Positions 8,188 through 15,997 of a stretch of 26,607 nt of DNA are shown piece after piece. The stretch comes from DATBFU01 sp046735265. GTDB lineage: Bacteria > Acidobacteriota > Thermoanaerobaculia > UBA5066 > Gp7-AA6. The position numbers were made by a program, and so were the translations under genes. The notes beneath the pieces were generated by a model. It saw only the letters and a list, made by a program, of their open reading frames with translations, was not told where the DNA came from and searched no databases. The DNA lies in assembly GCA_046735265.1 (NCBI GenBank), contig JBKPSZ010000228.1:1-26607 (forward strand), read 5' to 3'. Numbering within the stretch: position 1 is the stretch's first letter; the number at the start of each line of letters is the position of its first letter.

Positions 8188-9852
8188 TCACGGCAGAGAC
8201 GGCGCCGGCGATCCCGGCCACAGAGGGCGCACGACGGGACCGCCCGCCGCCGTGTAGCCGGCCTGCCAGAACGCCTCGCGGGTCAATCTTCTCGTCACGA
8301 ACGCCGACTGCCAGGCATCCCAGATCACGACGGACACTGCGCTCACGTCGCCACCCCGGAGACGCGCGAGGGTCGCGGCATGCTCGGCTTTCCATTCCTC
8401 CGGCGTGCAATGGCAGGGCGCGAAGGAGGGCAGGAGACTTCCGGTCGGCGGCGTCTTCCGGAAAGGCGGCTCGAGAGCTTCGGGAAAGAAGTAATCCCAG
8501 AAGACGACCCGGCGTTCGGGGTAGTCCGCAACGATCACGGTGACGGCGTCCGGATCGTGCCTGGCCAGCTCGAGGGCCCGGTCGACTTCTCGGGCGAGCC
8601 CGCGCGACAGTCGGCCGCTCCTCGCGTAAAGCGCGACGTTCGATGTGAGACCGACGGTGGAAAGGCCCAGGAGAAGACCGACGGCCACCGACCCCGCCTT
8701 CGCCATTGCGGCCCTGCTCGAAACGATCCACGCGGAGGCTAGCCCCAGAGCGATCGCCATCCCCACGGTCGCCATGTAGAAGTGACGCGGTGAATTTGCG
8801 CCGAACAACACGGCGACGCAGACGAGCGGCCAGATCAACCCGAAGAAGACCAGAGCGCGAACGAGCGGCCCGCGCCTCGCCGCGGGGGCCGCGGCGATCG
8901 CCGAGATCACGAGGAAGGCGAGCAGAAGGCCGAGTCCGAGCTGGAGAAGGCGCCCGGCCGCCCCGCCGGGCAGACCGACCGCCACGATCGGGCTGAGCCA
9001 GAGTGAAGCGAGCCGTTTGAACGGCTCGGACAAAAGCCCCGGAGCCGACGCGAACGCGCCCGGCCGGGCCAGCATCCCGAAACGGAGAATGCGGAAGAGG
9101 AGATACGCTGCCAGGATGGCCCAGAACGGGGCGTGAAGAGTGGCCAGGCGGCGCAGCGACCGCCGGTCTCGGCGTGGAGCTTCGAGAACGTCTCGAAGCG
9201 TCAGCAGGGGAGGGAGAACGACGGCGATCTCCTGCGTGGCCAGACCGGCCAGAGCGCAGGCGATCGCGCCGAAATAGCGGAGCCGCCCTCCCGATCGCTC
9301 GAAGCGGCGCATCAGAACCAAGGCTCCCAGAACGAAGATGGGCGCGAGAACGTGCCCGCGCGCCGAAATCCAGGCGACGGGCTCCGCGTGGAGAGGGGCC
9401 AGAGCGAAAAAAGCGAGGGCGAGCGGCGCGGTCAGGCGGGACGCCCCCGCCGCCTCGTCGGCCAGCTTCCACACGAGCCAGCAGGCGACGAGATGGAGTG
9501 CGACGTTCGTGACGTGCAGCGCGACCGGACGCAGTCCGGAAATCCCGAGGTCAACCATGAAAGAGATCGCCCAGAGAGGGCGGTATTCCTGGGAGATGGC
9601 ACGCGACCAGTCGCCGAGGAACAGACGCCATGCGTCGCTCCACGGGTACCGAGAGAACTGGCCGACCCAGGTGAAGTCGTCCGCGAGCCAGTACCCCTTG
9701 AGCACCGGGAGGAACACCGCGGCGGCGAGGCCCAGGAGGCAGAGCCCGACGGCGCCCGGAGGACTCTCGGAAGACGAAGTTCCGGCCAGACGCTCGGCCG
9801 GAAGCGAGGCGGGCCCGGGCCGGGCGCTCACGGACGGTCGAAACCCGGGCAA
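8188..9852 (-). CDS. TMTC-like GT-C membrane glycosyltransferase without TPR repeats
   Basis: This 554-residue polytopic protein carries hallmarks of the O-mannosyltransferase/DUF1736-like GT-C group. These are WLADDFTWV with the paired Asp in the first outer loop, EYRPLWAISFMVDL, HVTNVALHLVACWLVW, and APLHAEPVAWISARGHVLAP. About ten TM segments run to about residue 405, followed by a soluble tail of about 150 residues with a Cys-His-Cys patch (APCHCTPEEW). Family members often carry TPR repeats at the C terminus; none is evident here. The start is TTG at 9852, with GTG at 9831 as alternative; neither has a strong ribosome binding site. It lies 48 bases after the radical SAM gene on the same strand. 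Function is inferred from the family. Confidence 0.8.
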   Translation of the reverse strand: MPGFRPSVSARPGPASLPAERLAGTSSSESPPGAVGLCLLGLAAAVFLPVLKGYWLADDFTWVGQFSRYPWSDAWRLFLGDWSRAISQEYRPLWAISFMVDLGISGLRPVALHVTNVALHLVACWLVWKLADEAAGASRLTAPLALAFFALAPLHAEPVAWISARGHVLAPIFVLGALVLMRRFERSGGRLRYFGAIACALAGLATQEIAVVLPPLLTLRDVLEAPRRDRRSLRRLATLHAPFWAILAAYLLFRILRFGMLARPGAFASAPGLLSEPFKRLASLWLSPIVAVGLPGGAAGRLLQLGLGLLLAFLVISAIAAAPAARRGPLVRALVFFGLIWPLVCVAVLFGANSPRHFYMATVGMAIALGLASAWIVSSRAAMAKAGSVAVGLLLGLSTVGLTSNVALYARSGRLSRGLAREVDRALELARHDPDAVTVIVADYPERRVVFWDYFFPEALEPPFRKTPPTGSLLPSFAPCHCTPEEWKAEHAATLARLRGGDVSAVSVVIWDAWQSAFVTRRLTREAFWQAGYTAAGGPVVRPLWPGSPAPSLP

Positions 9853-9900
9853 TCGGCCATCTGCGGAGATTCTAGTGCCCGGCGAAGCGGGAGGATCGGT

Positions 9901-11391
9901 CTAGAGGTAGCGCCTCTCCTCCGCGCGAATCGCTCTGTAACGCCGGAAGACGTCTCGCTCGGACTCGAGGCCGAGGACCGACTTCCAGCTCGTCCCGCGG
10001 AAGGTGTGGGCGAGCATCTTGCGGGCGTGGGTGACCACGAAGAAGGGGTCGTGGGCGAACGCGGCCGGCATGTGCTTGACCTTCATCCAGCGGTCGGAGC
10101 GCCACCGCCGGAACTCGATCTCCTCGGCGGTCAGGTGCTCGGTCCGGACGACCGCCGTCGTACCGTCGTAGTCCTCCAGCCGGTCGTTGACGATCAGCCC
10201 CTTCTCGGCGAGCTCCCGGGTCATCGGAGTGCCCGGATAGGGAGTCGGGTGCTGGATGTAGGGCCAGTCGATGCGCTCCCGGGCGAACTGAAGGTTGGCC
10301 TCGACCGACTCGGGCGTGTCGCCGGGGTTGCCCAGGATGAGCCCGCCGACGACGTACATGCCGTTTCGATGGAGGACGTCGATCGCTTTGGCGGTCGCGT
10401 TGCCGACGTTCCTACCGTTTTCGCGTCGCGCGTTCTTCGCGTTCGCCTTCAGGAACGCGAGGTCCTCGTCGAGCACGTTCTCGATGCCGAGAAAGACGTA
10501 GCGGAACCCCGCCTTCTTCATGAGAGGCGCCAGAGTCTCTCCGGAGTTGGCAATCGAGGACGTCATCCCCTGCACGATGTAGTCGAGGTCGTCGAGGCCC
10601 GCTTCGACGATCGCCCGGCAGAGCTCCTCGAAGCGACGGACGTTCAGCGTGATGTTGTCGTCCACGAGGAAGATCGCGCGGGCGCCGTGCCGCCGGGCAT
10701 CCCGGATGTCCTCCAGGACCCGGTCGAAGGAGAACGTATGGAAGTTGCGGCCGCGCATCTCGATGATCGAGCAGAAGCTGCAGTCGAAAGTGCAGCCTCG
10801 GGAGGTTTCGACGACGTCCACCGGCCGGCCGAGCATCGTGTACCCCGAGAGGACCCGCGCGCCGCGGTTCGGCGGCCGGATCTCGCCGCCGTCCAGACGC
10901 GAGACCGGGCGGGGGGCGTTGTGCCGGAAGCGCTCGCCGTCCCGGTAGGACAGACCGGCAATCGCATCCATTCCCTCGCCGGACTCGAGCGCCTGGAGCA
11001 GCTCGCGAAACGGGAGCTCCCCTTCGCCGCGCACGAGGAAGTCGGCGCCGCCGGCTTCTTCCCACGCCTCGGCGGCGAGGCTCGGGTCGTAGCCGCCGAC
11101 CGCGATCCGGACGCCGGGCTTCAGGTTTCGGACCAGCGCGATGATCGCTTTCGCCGTCTTCCGCTGGAAGGTCATGACCGAGAGGCCGACGATCGCCGGA
11201 TCGAGCTCCCGCATCAGTCGTTCGACCGTTGCCCGGACTCGCCGCTGCACCAGCACGAGGTCGGCGATTGCCACGCGGTGGTGCGGATCGACGTTGCCCG
11301 CGATCGAGGGGAGGGCGCCGTTGGGCATGCGGACGGCGACCGTCGGCATGTGCTCGAAGGAGTCGGGCATCGAGAGCAGCAGGACGTTCAT
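9901..11391 (-). CDS. Radical SAM protein with N-terminal B12-binding-like domain
   Basis: This 496-residue iron-sulfur enzyme has an N-terminal Rossmann-like cobalamin-binding type domain (residues 1-140: NVLLLSMPDSFEH, PAIVGLSVMTFQ, GVRIAVGGYDPS, FLVRGEGELPF). A radical SAM core follows, with the canonical CxxxCxxC cluster motif at C200, C204 and C207 (SRGCTFDCSFCSI). LFLGIENV-type and GGLILGNPGDTPES segments follow the core, as in the HpnJ/BchE-like class. The base-off B12 motif DxHxxG is imperfect: DPHHRV at residues 35-40 has Val for Gly. ATG at 11391 begins a natural MNVLLLS strand; the frame stays open 36 codons further upstream but reads as arginine-rich filler. The reaction is unknown; methylation or another C-H functionalisation of a lipid or peptide is possible. 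Confidence 0.88.
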   Translation of the reverse strand: MNVLLLSMPDSFEHMPTVAVRMPNGALPSIAGNVDPHHRVAIADLVLVQRRVRATVERLMRELDPAIVGLSVMTFQRKTAKAIIALVRNLKPGVRIAVGGYDPSLAAEAWEEAGGADFLVRGEGELPFRELLQALESGEGMDAIAGLSYRDGERFRHNAPRPVSRLDGGEIRPPNRGARVLSGYTMLGRPVDVVETSRGCTFDCSFCSIIEMRGRNFHTFSFDRVLEDIRDARRHGARAIFLVDDNITLNVRRFEELCRAIVEAGLDDLDYIVQGMTSSIANSGETLAPLMKKAGFRYVFLGIENVLDEDLAFLKANAKNARRENGRNVGNATAKAIDVLHRNGMYVVGGLILGNPGDTPESVEANLQFARERIDWPYIQHPTPYPGTPMTRELAEKGLIVNDRLEDYDGTTAVVRTEHLTAEEIEFRRWRSDRWMKVKHMPAAFAHDPFFVVTHARKMLAHTFRGTSWKSVLGLESERDVFRRYRAIRAEERRYL

Positions 11392-11535
11392 CTTCGGCGC
11401 CCGTCCGCCCCCAACGATACGCTCGAAGCGGTCGATTTCGGAGCCCGGCTCCAATCGCCATTCGACCGCGATTCGGATCAGGGCGGGGACAAGCCCCACC
11501 CCGACACTCGGAGGCCGCGCCAGGGAGGTCGGCTT

Positions 11536-12213
11536 CTATTGCGGCGCTGGTTGACCGTCCGTCGCCGCCGGCAGCCTCGGCACGTCGCCCGGACTGCCGA
11601 CGGTCGCGCTCGCGGGCGCCCAGGCGTCGGTGACGCCCGGCTGCCCCTGGTAGAGCCAGTTGGTCGGCTGCGGCGCGAGCCGCGGACCGGCGCCGCCGCG
11701 GCTCGCCGAGACCGCGGTCAAGTTGGAAGGCCCCGCCTGCGAGCTTCCGCCCGACATCGCGAGCGTGCCGAGCGTGACCTCGCCTCGCGTTCCCTGCTCC
11801 GCCCAGAAGGCGTCCGATCCCGTCAGCTTCGTGACCTTCTGCACGTCCGCCTGACGGACGCTCATGACGGTCCCGTCGCGGGACGTCCGAAACACGTAGG
11901 TGGAACCCTTCAGCACCGGGTTGTCGCGGGAGAGATAGTGGCCCGAGGGGAGAACGTCGATCCGGTACGCGATGTCCTGGACCGGGTTCTTCGTCCAGGG
12001 CACGATGTCGCGGACGGTCTCCTTCTTCACGCGCACGAGCGCGCCGTCCGGCCAGCCGCGATAGAGGTAGGTCCCTCCCTCGAGCTTCGGCGCGCTCAAG
12101 GCGAAGGCCTTTGCGCCGTCGACGAGGTCGATGCGATAGATCTGCATCGATTCCTGGGCGTGCAGGCCGGCGGCGAGAAACAGTCCGAGCGCGAGTCCGG
12201 CGCGGGTGTGCAT
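11536..12213 (-). CDS. Secreted protein with two tandem 49-residue repeats
   Basis: This 225-residue exported protein is not one I recognise. Residues 1-20 form a signal peptide (short basic start, hydrophobic LALGLFLAAG, likely cleavage after LHA). Residues 26-74 and 83-131 are two gapless repeats sharing 15 of 49 positions. These include the opening YRID, a central G-x-TY-x-x-R, a DG four residues after that Arg, two Val and the closing Thr. The remainder (about 135-225) is low-complexity, rich in Gly, Ser, Ala, Pro and Gln. The repeats probably form small beta-rich units, but no fold is assigned. ATG at 12213 has a GGAGGG about 5 bases upstream. It lies 85 bases after the PLD-like gene and 144 bases before the radical SAM gene on the same strand. 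Confidence 0.78.
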   Translation of the reverse strand: MHTRAGLALGLFLAAGLHAQESMQIYRIDLVDGAKAFALSAPKLEGGTYLYRGWPDGALVRVKKETVRDIVPWTKNPVQDIAYRIDVLPSGHYLSRDNPVLKGSTYVFRTSRDGTVMSVRQADVQKVTKLTGSDAFWAEQGTRGEVTLGTLAMSGGSSQAGPSNLTAVSASRGGAGPRLAPQPTNWLYQGQPGVTDAWAPASATVGSPGDVPRLPAATDGQPAPQ

Positions 12214-12298
12214 CGCGGCCCTCCGGATTCGAGCCTACCACCCGGACTCTGGCACGAGTCTCCGTTCGGCGAGTCCACTTTCGTGCCGACTCGGGGCC

Positions 12299-13366
12299 CT
12301 ACTTCCTCTTCCTCTTCTTCGCGCCGGCTTTCGTCGCGGCTCCGCTCTTCGCCTTCGCGGACTTCTTCTTCGACTTCCCGACGCTTTCGATCGCCAGCTC
12401 CTCGGCCGCTCCCTCCTGACGATCCTCGAGGTCCGCCATCAGGCCCTCGTCGGAGAGATCCAGCGGATGGGAATTCTTCCAGTCGTGGCGAGCCGTCTTG
12501 TGCAGCCGGTCGACGACGTCGTCGTCGCGCACTTCGATCGCGAGCTCGCGGCGGCTGTCGAAGCTGCCGGGAGCGAGGTTGATCGAACCGACGATCGCCG
12601 CCACACCGTCGGCGAGCAGCATCTTGCCGTGGAGCTTCAGGCCCTTGAGCTTCCGGATCTTGATGCCGACGTCGTCCAGGATCCGCAAACCGCCGACGCC
12701 CTCGACGAGCTTGTCCTTCTTCAGCGAGTGGGGCGGCCGCGCGAGCAGGTGCACCCGGACCCCGCGGCGCGCGGCGCGCACGAGGCGTTCCAGGATGACG
12801 GCGTCCTGGTAGCGCTCGTTCTGGACGAGCAAGGTGTGGCGCGCGGCGTCGATGAACTCCGCGAGACGGTCCCGCCCGTTGATCGGGCACCAGATCAGGC
12901 GGGCATCCGCGCCGGGGTCGAACTTCTCGCGATGCCAGTCCGCCTCGAAGCAGCGAACGATCTCGTCCACCTCGCGCCGGTGGTTCGTCACGATGGCGTA
13001 GTCGCGCGTCTCGGTCAGGTTCTTCGTCTCCCAGTTCAAGGACTTGACGAACGCCACGCCATCGTCGACGACCATGGACTTCTCGTGCGTGAGCTCGACG
13101 GCCGGGCTGCTGTCGATGACCTCGACGCCGCCGCGCGTCAGTTTCCGCCGCGTGGCCTCGTTGTCCTCCTCGCCGCTCCTCCGGGCGGGATTCAGCATCA
13201 CCCGCACGTTCACGCCGCGCTTCTGGGCGGCGAGGACGGCGCCGATCAGGGACGGGTCGGAGAACACGAACATCTTCACGCGGATCGACTTCTTCGCGTC
13301 GGCGATCGCCTGGAGGATCGGGGCGGCGGCGTCGTCGGGCAGCACGAGGAGGGAGCGGCTCGCCAT
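12299..13366 (-). CDS. Phospholipase D-like protein with two HKD motifs and a basic tail
   Basis: This 355-residue protein belongs to the phospholipase D/cardiolipin synthase/Nuc superfamily, whose members transfer phosphatidyl groups or hydrolyse phosphodiesters. Both HxKxxxxD motifs are complete: H94-K96-D101 (THEKSMVVDD, followed by SLNW) and H246-K248-D253 (LHGKMLLADG, followed by GSINLAPGSFDSR). There is no signal peptide or TM, unlike most cardiolipin synthases, so the protein may be cytosolic or peripheral. Residues 331-355 form a tail with 11 Lys and 2 Arg among 25 residues, plus Ala, Ser and Gly, resembling histone H1 tails. That tail suggests binding to nucleic acid, polyphosphate or anionic lipid. 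ATG at 13366 has a GAAGGAG ribosome binding site. It lies 14 bases downstream of the ABC exporter gene and is probably co-transcribed with it. Confidence 0.88.
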   Translation of the reverse strand: MASRSLLVLPDDAAAPILQAIADAKKSIRVKMFVFSDPSLIGAVLAAQKRGVNVRVMLNPARRSGEEDNEATRRKLTRGGVEVIDSSPAVELTHEKSMVVDDGVAFVKSLNWETKNLTETRDYAIVTNHRREVDEIVRCFEADWHREKFDPGADARLIWCPINGRDRLAEFIDAARHTLLVQNERYQDAVILERLVRAARRGVRVHLLARPPHSLKKDKLVEGVGGLRILDDVGIKIRKLKGLKLHGKMLLADGVAAIVGSINLAPGSFDSRRELAIEVRDDDVVDRLHKTARHDWKNSHPLDLSDEGLMADLEDRQEGAAEELAIESVGKSKKKSAKAKSGAATKAGAKKRKRK

Positions 13367-13380
13367 TCGAACTCCTTCGG

Positions 13381-15225
13381 TCAGTTCGCCGGGGCGGGCG
13401 GAGTCGTTCCGCCGAACTGGATCTGGTAGAGCTGGGCGTAGAAGCCGCCCAGCTTCAAAAGGTCGTCGTGCGTGCCCTGCTCCGCCACGACGCCGTCCTT
13501 GAAGACGACGATCTGGTCCGCGTCGCGGATCGTGCTCAGGCGATGCGCGATCGCGATCGCGGTGCGTCCCTTCATCAGCCGCTCGAGCGCCTCCATCACG
13601 ATCTTCTCCGATTCCGTGTCGAGCGCCGCGGTGGGCTCGTCCAGGATCAGGATCGGAGAGTCCCGGATGATCGCGCGCGCGATCCCGATCCGCTGACGCT
13701 GGCCTCCCGAGAGCGTCAACCCCCGCTCGCCGACCTCCGAATCGTAACCTTTCGGCATCCGGAGGATGAACTCCTCCGCGTTGGCGAGGCGCGCCGCCGC
13801 GACGACTTCCTCGCGCGTGGCGCCCGGCTTCCCGTAGGCGATGTTGTCGGCGACCGTGCCATGGAAGAGGACCGTGTCCTGGAGGACGAGCCCGATCTGG
13901 TTGCGCAGGGCCTGGATCTTGTAATCGCGCACGTCCACTCCGTCGACGAGGATGCGGCCGCCGGTTGCGTCGTAGAACCGCGGGATCAAGCTCGCGACCG
14001 TCGACTTGCCCCCGCCCGTGGCGCCCACGAAGCCGACGAGCTGCCCGGGCTTGATCGTGAACGTGACCTCCTTCAAGACGGGGGATTCCGGCTTGTACGA
14101 GAAGGCGACCTTGTCGAACGTGATCTCGCCGCGGATCGTGTCGGGAATCTTCGCGTCCGGCCGCTCCGGGATGAGGTCGTCGGCGTCGAGAATCGCCTGC
14201 ACGCGTTCGACGCCCACGCCCGCCTGCGCGATGCTGTTTGTCATCTTCGCCAGGTCCTGAACCGGTTTGAAGAACTTCGTCAGGTACGCGAGGAAGACCG
14301 TGAGACCACCGATCGTCATCGCCCCGGAGAGGATGAGCTTCGCTCCGCGATAGAGGACGAAGGCGGTGCAGAAGGCGACGACGACGTCCACCACCGGGGA
14401 GAGGAGTGACTTGACGCGGCGCGCCTTCAATGCGGCGTCGACCGCGGCCTTGCTCGCCTCCTGGAGGTGCTGCTCCTCGAGCTCCTGGCGGCCGTAGGCC
14501 TTGACGACCCGGATCGATTCGAGCCCCTCCTGGACGACGGCCAGGACGTCGCTCTGCCGGTGCCGCACTTCGTGCGTCGCCTTCTTGACCGCTTTCTTGA
14601 AGCGCATCACGAAGAAGAGGAGAAACGGGGTGACCGCGACGGCGATGAGAGCGAAGTCGAAGTTGAGGGAGAACATCAGACCGACCATCCCGACGATCGT
14701 CAGGAGATCGACGAGGATCGAAAGCGTCGCCTCGGAGGCGAAGTCCTGGATCGTCGCGATGTCGGTCGTGATCGTGCTTAAGAGGTTCCCGGTCTGCTGC
14801 GTGTCGTAGTAGGCGAGGGAGAGGCGGTCCAGGTGGTGGTACACGCGCGAGCGGAGGTCCCGCGCCACGTACTGCCCGACGCTTTCGGTGTAGTAGTTGT
14901 CGACGTAGCTCGCGAGCGCCCCGAGCGCGGCGATGAGCACCACTCCGGCGGCCGACGCGCCGGCGATGGCCAGCTTGTTTCCGGCGGCGTCCGCCCCCAG
15001 GATGCGGGCGATCCAGCCGGGCACGGGATGATGCCCGAGGACGCTGTCGATCACGATCTTGAGCGGCCAGGGGGCCGCGAGGCTCATCGCGGTCTCGACG
15101 ACCATCGCTCCGAGAATGATCGCGAGCCATCCCCGGTAAGGGCGGAGCAGCGCGCGAATGAGGCGGCTCAGGCCGGCTTTCGATGCCGGCGCGATCGGCG
15201 GCGGGGGAGGGCTCGGGCTCGGGAT
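13381..15225 (-). CDS. ABC exporter, fused permease and ATPase (MsbA-like)
   Basis: This is a homodimer-type half transporter of about 614 residues that exports lipids, glycolipids or drugs. The permease part has six TM segments up to about residue 330, starting with a RALLRPYRGW cytoplasmic lead. The ATPase part is complete. Counted from the 15225 start, it has Walker A GATGGGKST (401-409), Q-loop Gln449, signature LSGGQ (505-509), Walker B ILILDE (525-530) and H-loop His561. No ATG, GTG or TTG lies in frame between the TGA at 15269-15271 and ATG 15105, and that ATG would cut into TM1. The best start is ATC at 15225, 7 bases after a perfect GGAGGA; CTG at 15171 is the alternative. It heads the minus-strand run. 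The substrate is unknown; the glycan locus hints at a lipid-linked product. Confidence 0.9.
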   Translation of the reverse strand: MPSPSPPPPPIAPASKAGLSRLIRALLRPYRGWLAIILGAMVVETAMSLAAPWPLKIVIDSVLGHHPVPGWIARILGADAAGNKLAIAGASAAGVVLIAALGALASYVDNYYTESVGQYVARDLRSRVYHHLDRLSLAYYDTQQTGNLLSTITTDIATIQDFASEATLSILVDLLTIVGMVGLMFSLNFDFALIAVAVTPFLLFFVMRFKKAVKKATHEVRHRQSDVLAVVQEGLESIRVVKAYGRQELEEQHLQEASKAAVDAALKARRVKSLLSPVVDVVVAFCTAFVLYRGAKLILSGAMTIGGLTVFLAYLTKFFKPVQDLAKMTNSIAQAGVGVERVQAILDADDLIPERPDAKIPDTIRGEITFDKVAFSYKPESPVLKEVTFTIKPGQLVGFVGATGGGKSTVASLIPRFYDATGGRILVDGVDVRDYKIQALRNQIGLVLQDTVLFHGTVADNIAYGKPGATREEVVAAARLANAEEFILRMPKGYDSEVGERGLTLSGGQRQRIGIARAIIRDSPILILDEPTAALDTESEKIVMEALERLMKGRTAIAIAHRLSTIRDADQIVVFKDGVVAEQGTHDDLLKLGGFYAQLYQIQFGGTTPPAPAN

Positions 15226-15232
15226 GGCGACG

Positions 15233-15238
15233 TCCTCC
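15233..15238 (-). promoter_or_regulatory. Ribosome binding site GGAGGA before an in-frame ATC codon
   Basis: On the minus strand GGAGGA is followed by a 7-base spacer and then the ATC at 15225, in frame with the ABC exporter. The position is textbook for an initiation region, yet the codon there is not canonical. Confidence 0.45.
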
Positions 15239-15248
15239 GAGGCCGGCC

Positions 15249-15277
15249 ATTCTGAAACCGGACGCCAGGCGGGTCAA
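15249..15277 (-). promoter_or_regulatory. Sigma-70-like promoter for the ABC exporter operon
   Basis: On the minus strand TTGACC (15277 to 15272) and CAGAAT (15254 to 15249) are separated by exactly 17 bases. Transcription would begin near 15242, leaving a 17-base leader that contains the GGAGGA site. The hexamers match the consensus 5/6 and 4/6. The ATG at 15250 overlaps the -10 box and is out of frame with the exporter, so it is unlikely to be the start. Confidence 0.5.
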
Positions 15278-15363
15278 TGCCATCCGCGAGGCCCGGAGAG
15301 GGCTTCGGCCGCGATTCGAACCGCGGATGGGGACGAGACCCCTCGAGGGCGGGGGTCCGGCAT

Positions 15364-15369
15364 TAACAT
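15364..15369 (+). promoter_or_regulatory. Possible -10 element for leaderless GNAT mRNA
   Basis: TAACAT ends 7 bases before the TTG start at 15377, so transcription would begin at or next to the start codon. No clear -35 box or ribosome binding site is visible. Confidence 0.35.
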
Positions 15370-15376
15370 CTTCCCG

Positions 15377-15919
15377 TTGATTCCGCGGCTCGCGACCATC
15401 GGAGACGTGCCGGCGTTGACGGAGCTGATCCCTCTTTCGGCGCGCGAGCTCTCGCGCGGCTACTACACGGACGAACAGACCGAGGCCGCGATCCGCTTCA
15501 TCTTCGGCCCGGACACGCGCCTGATCTCCGACCGCACGTATTACGTGGTCGAGGAGAACGGCGCGCTCGCCGGCTGCGGAGGCTGGAGCCGGCGGAAGAC
15601 GCTCTTCGGAGGCGACCAGACGAAGGCGCTCGACCATTCGCTCCTCGATCCGGCGACCGAGGCCGCCCGCATCCGGGCCTTCTTCGTCCACCCGGACTTC
15701 GCTCGCCGGGGCGTGGGATCGATCCTCCTGCGTGCCTGCGTCGCGGCGGCGTGGGAGGCGGGATTCCGCCGCGCCGAGCTCGCGGCCACGCTCCCCGGCG
15801 TCCCGTTCTACGGCGCGTTCGGATTCGTCGAGCGGGAGCCCCTCGAGCTGCCGATGCCGAACGGCACGACGCTTCCCGCGATCCGAATGGTGCGGGATCT
15901 CTCGGGCCCGGAGCTCTAG
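15377..15919 (+). CDS. GNAT family N-acetyltransferase
   Basis: This 180-residue acetyl-CoA-dependent acetyltransferase has a complete GNAT layout. The opening PRLATIGDVPALTELI is the usual first strand and helix, YVVEENGALAGCGGW forms strands 2-3, and motif A (FFVHPDFARRGVGSILL) contains the RxxGxG-type acetyl-CoA pyrophosphate loop. The closing PFYGAFGFVEREPLELP and LPAIRMVRDL match motif B and the last strand. The substrate cannot be told from sequence. TTG at 15377 is chosen because it gives the normal GNAT beginning; the frame is open upstream into the divergent exporter promoter but has no family content there. There is no ribosome binding site, and a TAACAT 7 bases upstream suggests a leaderless message. 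The next gene follows after 78 bases. Confidence 0.85.
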   Translation: MIPRLATIGDVPALTELIPLSARELSRGYYTDEQTEAAIRFIFGPDTRLISDRTYYVVEENGALAGCGGWSRRKTLFGGDQTKALDHSLLDPATEAARIRAFFVHPDFARRGVGSILLRACVAAAWEAGFRRAELAATLPGVPFYGAFGFVEREPLELPMPNGTTLPAIRMVRDLSGPEL

Positions 15920-15961
15920 TCGGGAGCCCGCCGATCGCGAACCTCTTCCTCCGCGGCGCGG

Positions 15962-15991
15962 CTGACAAGCGCCGGCGGTTCGCTTCATAAT
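15962..15991 (+). promoter_or_regulatory. Sigma-70-like promoter giving a leaderless PTPS mRNA
   Basis: CTGACA (15962-15967) and CATAAT (15986-15991) are separated by 18 bases and each matches the consensus at five of six positions. The -10 box ends 6 bases before the ATG at 15998, so the transcript should begin at or beside the A of the start codon. No ribosome binding site is present in that gap. Confidence 0.55.
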
Positions 15992-15997
15992 CGCGGC

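Noticed and set aside
9133..12582. Plus-strand open frame of 1149 codons, and a similar one of 1096 codons at 22211-25501
   Set aside because: Both are low-information, charge-rich antisense or off-frame readings across several well-supported genes. Long spurious frames are expected at this G+C content.
15180..15250. Frameshifted ATG start at 15250 for the ABC exporter
   Set aside because: A one-base shift would join it to the exporter, but the ATG falls inside the apparent -10 box, and the GGAGGA plus ATC arrangement explains the region without an indel. It is kept only as an alternative.
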